Source: JBNJEM01 sp051745935
GTDB taxonomy: Bacteria; Planctomycetota; Planctomycetia; Pirellulales; Pirellulaceae
Assembly: GCA_051745935.1 (NCBI GenBank)
Contig: JBNJEM010000367.1
Coordinates: 1-7,900, forward strand
Length of the DNA stretch: 7,900 bases
Direction: 5' to 3'
This document shows, piece by piece, positions 6,019 to 7,900 of this stretch; position 1 is the stretch's first letter, and every line of letters starts with the position of its first letter. A program made the translations under genes and the position numbers. The notes beneath the pieces are model-generated. The model made no database searches and was not told the DNA's origin. It worked only from the letters and a program-made list of their open reading frames with translations.

Positions 6019-7005
6019 ATGTCGACGATGAGTGTTGCCACGAATGCCGATCACAGGCATCCGAAATTCGAAAAGATTGTCACCTGCTCTGATCTCATGC
6101 TCCCCGTATTCGATCAGGCGAGTCGCGCGGCGAAAGTCGATGCCACGGTCCTGATTACCGGTGAGTCGGGAGTGGGAAAGGAGTTGGTGGCGGAGGCGAT
6201 TCATGCCAACAGCCCACGAAGAAACGGGCCGTTCGTGATCGTCAATATGGCGGCCGTCCCGGAGAGTCTCATCGAAAGCGAGCTGTTTGGGCACGTCGCG
6301 GGTGCGTTTACCGGTTCGACCGGGACCCGCGTGGGGCGGTTTGAGGCAGCCCATGGCGGGACGCTGTTCATCGATGAGATTGGAGATTTGGCGTTGGAGT
6401 GCCAAGCGAAGTTGCTCCGTGTACTGGAAAACCACTGTGTGACGCCGGTGGGGAGCAACGAAAACAAGAGCCCGGATGTCCGCGTGATCGCGGCCACCAA
6501 CCGGCGTCTGGAGGACATGGTCCGCCAGGGAAAATTCCGGGAAGAACTGTACTATCGCTTAAATGTCGTATCGATCGCCCTCCCGCCCTTGCGGGAACGT
6601 CCCGAGGACGTTGAACCGCTGATCAATCTGTTTCTCAAGGAGTTGTCGGACGCGTACCAGCGGCCGGTGCCCACGTTGGATCGCGACTTGATCAGTTTTC
6701 TGCAATCGTATCCTTGGCCGGGTAATATTCGGCAATTGCGCAACTGTGTGGAAAGCATGTTCGTGCTCGCCGATTCGCCAACCTTGACAATGGACGACGT
6801 GCCCGAAATGATGGCCATGGAGCCACGGGAAACGGTTCGCATCGACATACCAGAACGTCTCACGCTCGAAGAAGTGGAAAAAGCTGTCGTTTTTCAAACG
6901 CTGGACCGGTGTCAAGGGAACCGTACGCGGGCAGCCCGCTCGCTTGGTATCTCGGTCCGCACGCTGCAACGACGCTTGAAACGTTGGGAAAACATTGAGC
7001 AATGA
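6019..7005 (+). CDS. sigma-54-dependent transcriptional activator (AAA+ and Fis-type HTH)
   Basis: An enhancer-binding protein that uses ATP to open promoters held by sigma-54 RNA polymerase. The ATG at 6019 is chosen because AGAAAGGA precedes it by 7 bases and the homologous domain begins soon after. The 328 aa comprise: residues 1-22 with no recognisable domain; an AAA+ domain at about 23-250 with Walker A GESGVGKE (48-55), the sigma-54 contact loop GAFTGS (95-100, usually GAFTGA), Walker B TLFIDE (115-120), ATNRRLEDMV and the arginine-finger region FREELYYRLNV; and a Fis-type HTH near 285-325 (NRTRAARSLGISVRTLQRRL). There is no receiver, PAS or GAF domain, so it is a short form like PspF whose control must come from a partner or from expression level. 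No histidine kinase or sigma-54 target is visible nearby. The Ser in GAFTGS is unusual but need not abolish function. Confidence 0.95.
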   Translation: MSTMSVATNADHRHPKFEKIVTCSDLMLPVFDQASRAAKVDATVLITGESGVGKELVAEAIHANSPRRNGPFVIVNMAAVPESLIESELFGHVAGAFTGSTGTRVGRFEAAHGGTLFIDEIGDLALECQAKLLRVLENHCVTPVGSNENKSPDVRVIAATNRRLEDMVRQGKFREELYYRLNVVSIALPPLRERPEDVEPLINLFLKELSDAYQRPVPTLDRDLISFLQSYPWPGNIRQLRNCVESMFVLADSPTLTMDDVPEMMAMEPRETVRIDIPERLTLEEVEKAVVFQTLDRCQGNRTRAARSLGISVRTLQRRLKRWENIEQ

Positions 7006-7331
7006 GCCATGCGGCGGCAGGGTTGGGCGGGCCGCTCTGCCCACTCGCGCCGCGAAACCAAGCAGGAGGCTTTTCATGGATGTTCGCGCCCTAAGGCGGC
7101 AGGGCCGCCAACCGAATAGGGACCCCGCACAGGGATGGGGCGCTCCCGTTGGTCGCTCACGTCAAGGATGCCCGCGCCGTGCGCGCATGTTACGCCCTAA
7201 GGCTCTAATCCCGGCCGCCATTCACACTGGCGTCACGTGTTCAAGTGGTGTTTATCGCGCGCCAGTTTACCTCATGGAAACCGTTCGCGGATCAGGACTC
7301 GCCCCACTTCAATCACGGGAGGAGATTAGAC
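7006..7331. other. 326-bp hairpin-rich gap downstream of the activator
   Basis: A GC-rich stem GGCAG (7016-7020) with CTGCC (7037-7041) follows the activator stop by 10 bases, and a perfect hairpin GGCGGC-AGG-GCCGCC is at 7095-7109. Neither has a T-run, so termination is uncertain. The sequence ATGTT(CG or A)CGCCCTAAGGC occurs twice, at 7080-7097 and 7187-7203. An open frame from the ATG at 7076 to 7348 has AGGAGG at 7063-7068, but its product is Arg-rich without family motifs and overlaps the next gene, so I do not call it. Confidence 0.45.
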
Positions 7332-7613
7332 GTGCCTTCGACCAGTAATACGGTTTTCGAGATTACCTCGCTTCCTCCAGCACGCCGGAAGCGGGAGCAA
7401 CCCGAATTGCGGGTCCATAGAGAGGCGTTGGACCGCGCAACCATCGCCGAGCTGCCCTCCCAGCAGGTCGGTCGCATGAGCCGTTCCGAATTGGCCCGGG
7501 TGGTTCGCGCCAGCCCGATTCCGCCGTTGCGAGCCCGCTTGGAGTACCTTGACCGCTCAACACTGGAAAGGCTGGCCCACTTGGCTTGTCTTTCCTGCCG
7601 GAATCGAAAGTAA
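7332..7613 (+). CDS. 93-aa small protein of unknown function with a duplicated motif
   Basis: The GTG at 7332 has a strong GGGAGGAG at 7317-7324, 7 bases before it; the frame is open upstream but has no comparable site there. The product is basic and soluble, with no signal peptide or membrane segment. Residues 1-30 look disordered (Pro- and Arg-rich). Two related segments follow: LDRATIAELP (33-42) and LDRSTLERLA (73-82). Between them is MSRSELARVVRAS (49-61), a likely helix. The C terminus ends in CLSCRN, a CxxC pair. I do not recognise the family. The helical, ordered second half and the good ribosome binding site favour a real gene. It follows the sigma-54 activator on the same strand but with a 326-base gap, so co-transcription is possible and not shown. 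Confidence 0.65.
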   Translation: MPSTSNTVFEITSLPPARRKREQPELRVHREALDRATIAELPSQQVGRMSRSELARVVRASPIPPLRARLEYLDRSTLERLAHLACLSCRNRK

Positions 7614-7797
7614 CCACTCATGGGGAACGTGCTCGATAAACGCATCCGACGAACTTTCACGCCAGTTCAAACCGTAAATGGACTGGGGGGAAATGAAGCT
7701 CGTATCCAATGCGGGGCGGACCTGAGGATAAGATTTTGCGATGCGCCTTTCGAGGAAGCCGATCGGGGTTGCTCCGTGCACTTCGGTCCAAAGGACA
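7614..7797. other. short gap, nothing recognised
   Basis: This stretch lies between the 93-aa gene and repeat copy 4. One plus-strand frame is open from 7620 through the repeat to 7895, but it has no family motif and depends on repeat sequence, so it is not called. No terminator hairpin with a T-run is seen after the TAA at 7611. Confidence 0.4.
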
Positions 7798-7900
7798 TAT
7801 ATCGGTCGTGGATAACTGTCTCCGCCGCGAGTCCGACCAACGGGAGGACGGCTTGCGTCGGGCAGCTTTCCAGCCGGGAAAATCGAACCGCCTGAAATAT
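7798..7900 (+). repeat. 103-bp dispersed repeat, copy 4 (at window edge)
   Basis: It has the full expected length, ending CCGCCTGAAATAT exactly at the last base of the window. It has diverged most at its left end (TATATCGGTCGTGG). Two changes fall inside the terminal hairpin (TTTCC-AGCCG-GGAAA), yet the 5-bp stem can still form. The GTCCGAC/GTCGGGC stem is kept with one wobble. Confidence 0.9.

Noticed and set aside
7076..7348. 90-codon open frame with AGGAGG upstream
   Set aside because: The product is Arg-rich, crosses hairpin sequence, has no family motif and overlaps the better-supported 93-aa gene. It cannot be fully excluded.
7620..7895. 91-codon plus-strand frame at the right end
   Set aside because: Its last third is repeat copy 4, and the first part has no recognisable protein character.
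130..7900. CRISPR array
   Set aside because: The four repeats are 103 bp long, spaced more than 2 kb apart and one is inverted; no array or cas gene is present.

Overview
This is a GC-rich bacterial chromosomal window with well-spaced genes and long non-coding gaps that carry dispersed repeats. The likely source is a member of the Planctomycetota. That assignment is an inference from the loose gene packing, the Tat-exported glycosidase-like protein, the secreted carboxypeptidase-regulatory-like protein and the repeats; no marker gene here settles it.

Layout, left to right. Positions 1-1100 are gene-poor and rich in repeats: a hexamer run at the left edge, one copy of a 103-bp dispersed repeat, a (GCCGAG)4 run, a 116-bp element with 23-bp inverted arms, and one possible 52-aa small protein. 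At 1159-1713 (+) lies the N-terminal third or less of a Tat-signal glycoside-hydrolase-like protein, cut off where it runs tail-to-tail into a secreted hypothetical protein (1661-2467, -). A second copy of the 103-bp repeat precedes a cation diffusion facilitator transporter (2712-3557 or further upstream, -). After a gap with a long inverted repeat comes truB (4047-4925, -), the tRNA pseudouridine-55 synthase. A 1.1-kb region with no convincing gene, holding the third repeat copy, separates truB from a divergent sigma-54-dependent activator with a Fis-type HTH and no sensor domain (6019-7005, +). Downstream are a 326-bp hairpin-rich gap, a 93-aa small protein of unknown function (7332-7613, +) and the fourth repeat copy at the right edge.

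The genes do not form one pathway: the window mixes housekeeping (truB), metal transport, a regulator and exported proteins of unknown role. The most unusual content is the 103-bp repeat family. Four copies, all intergenic, lie within 7.8 kb. They are conserved end to end and foldable, and in three of the four copies one end carries a TATAA box resembling a -10 element. Other points of interest are the truncated hydrolase, the GAFTGS variant in the sigma-54 activator, the missing standard start codon of the transporter, and the duplicated LDR(A/S)T motif in the 93-aa protein.
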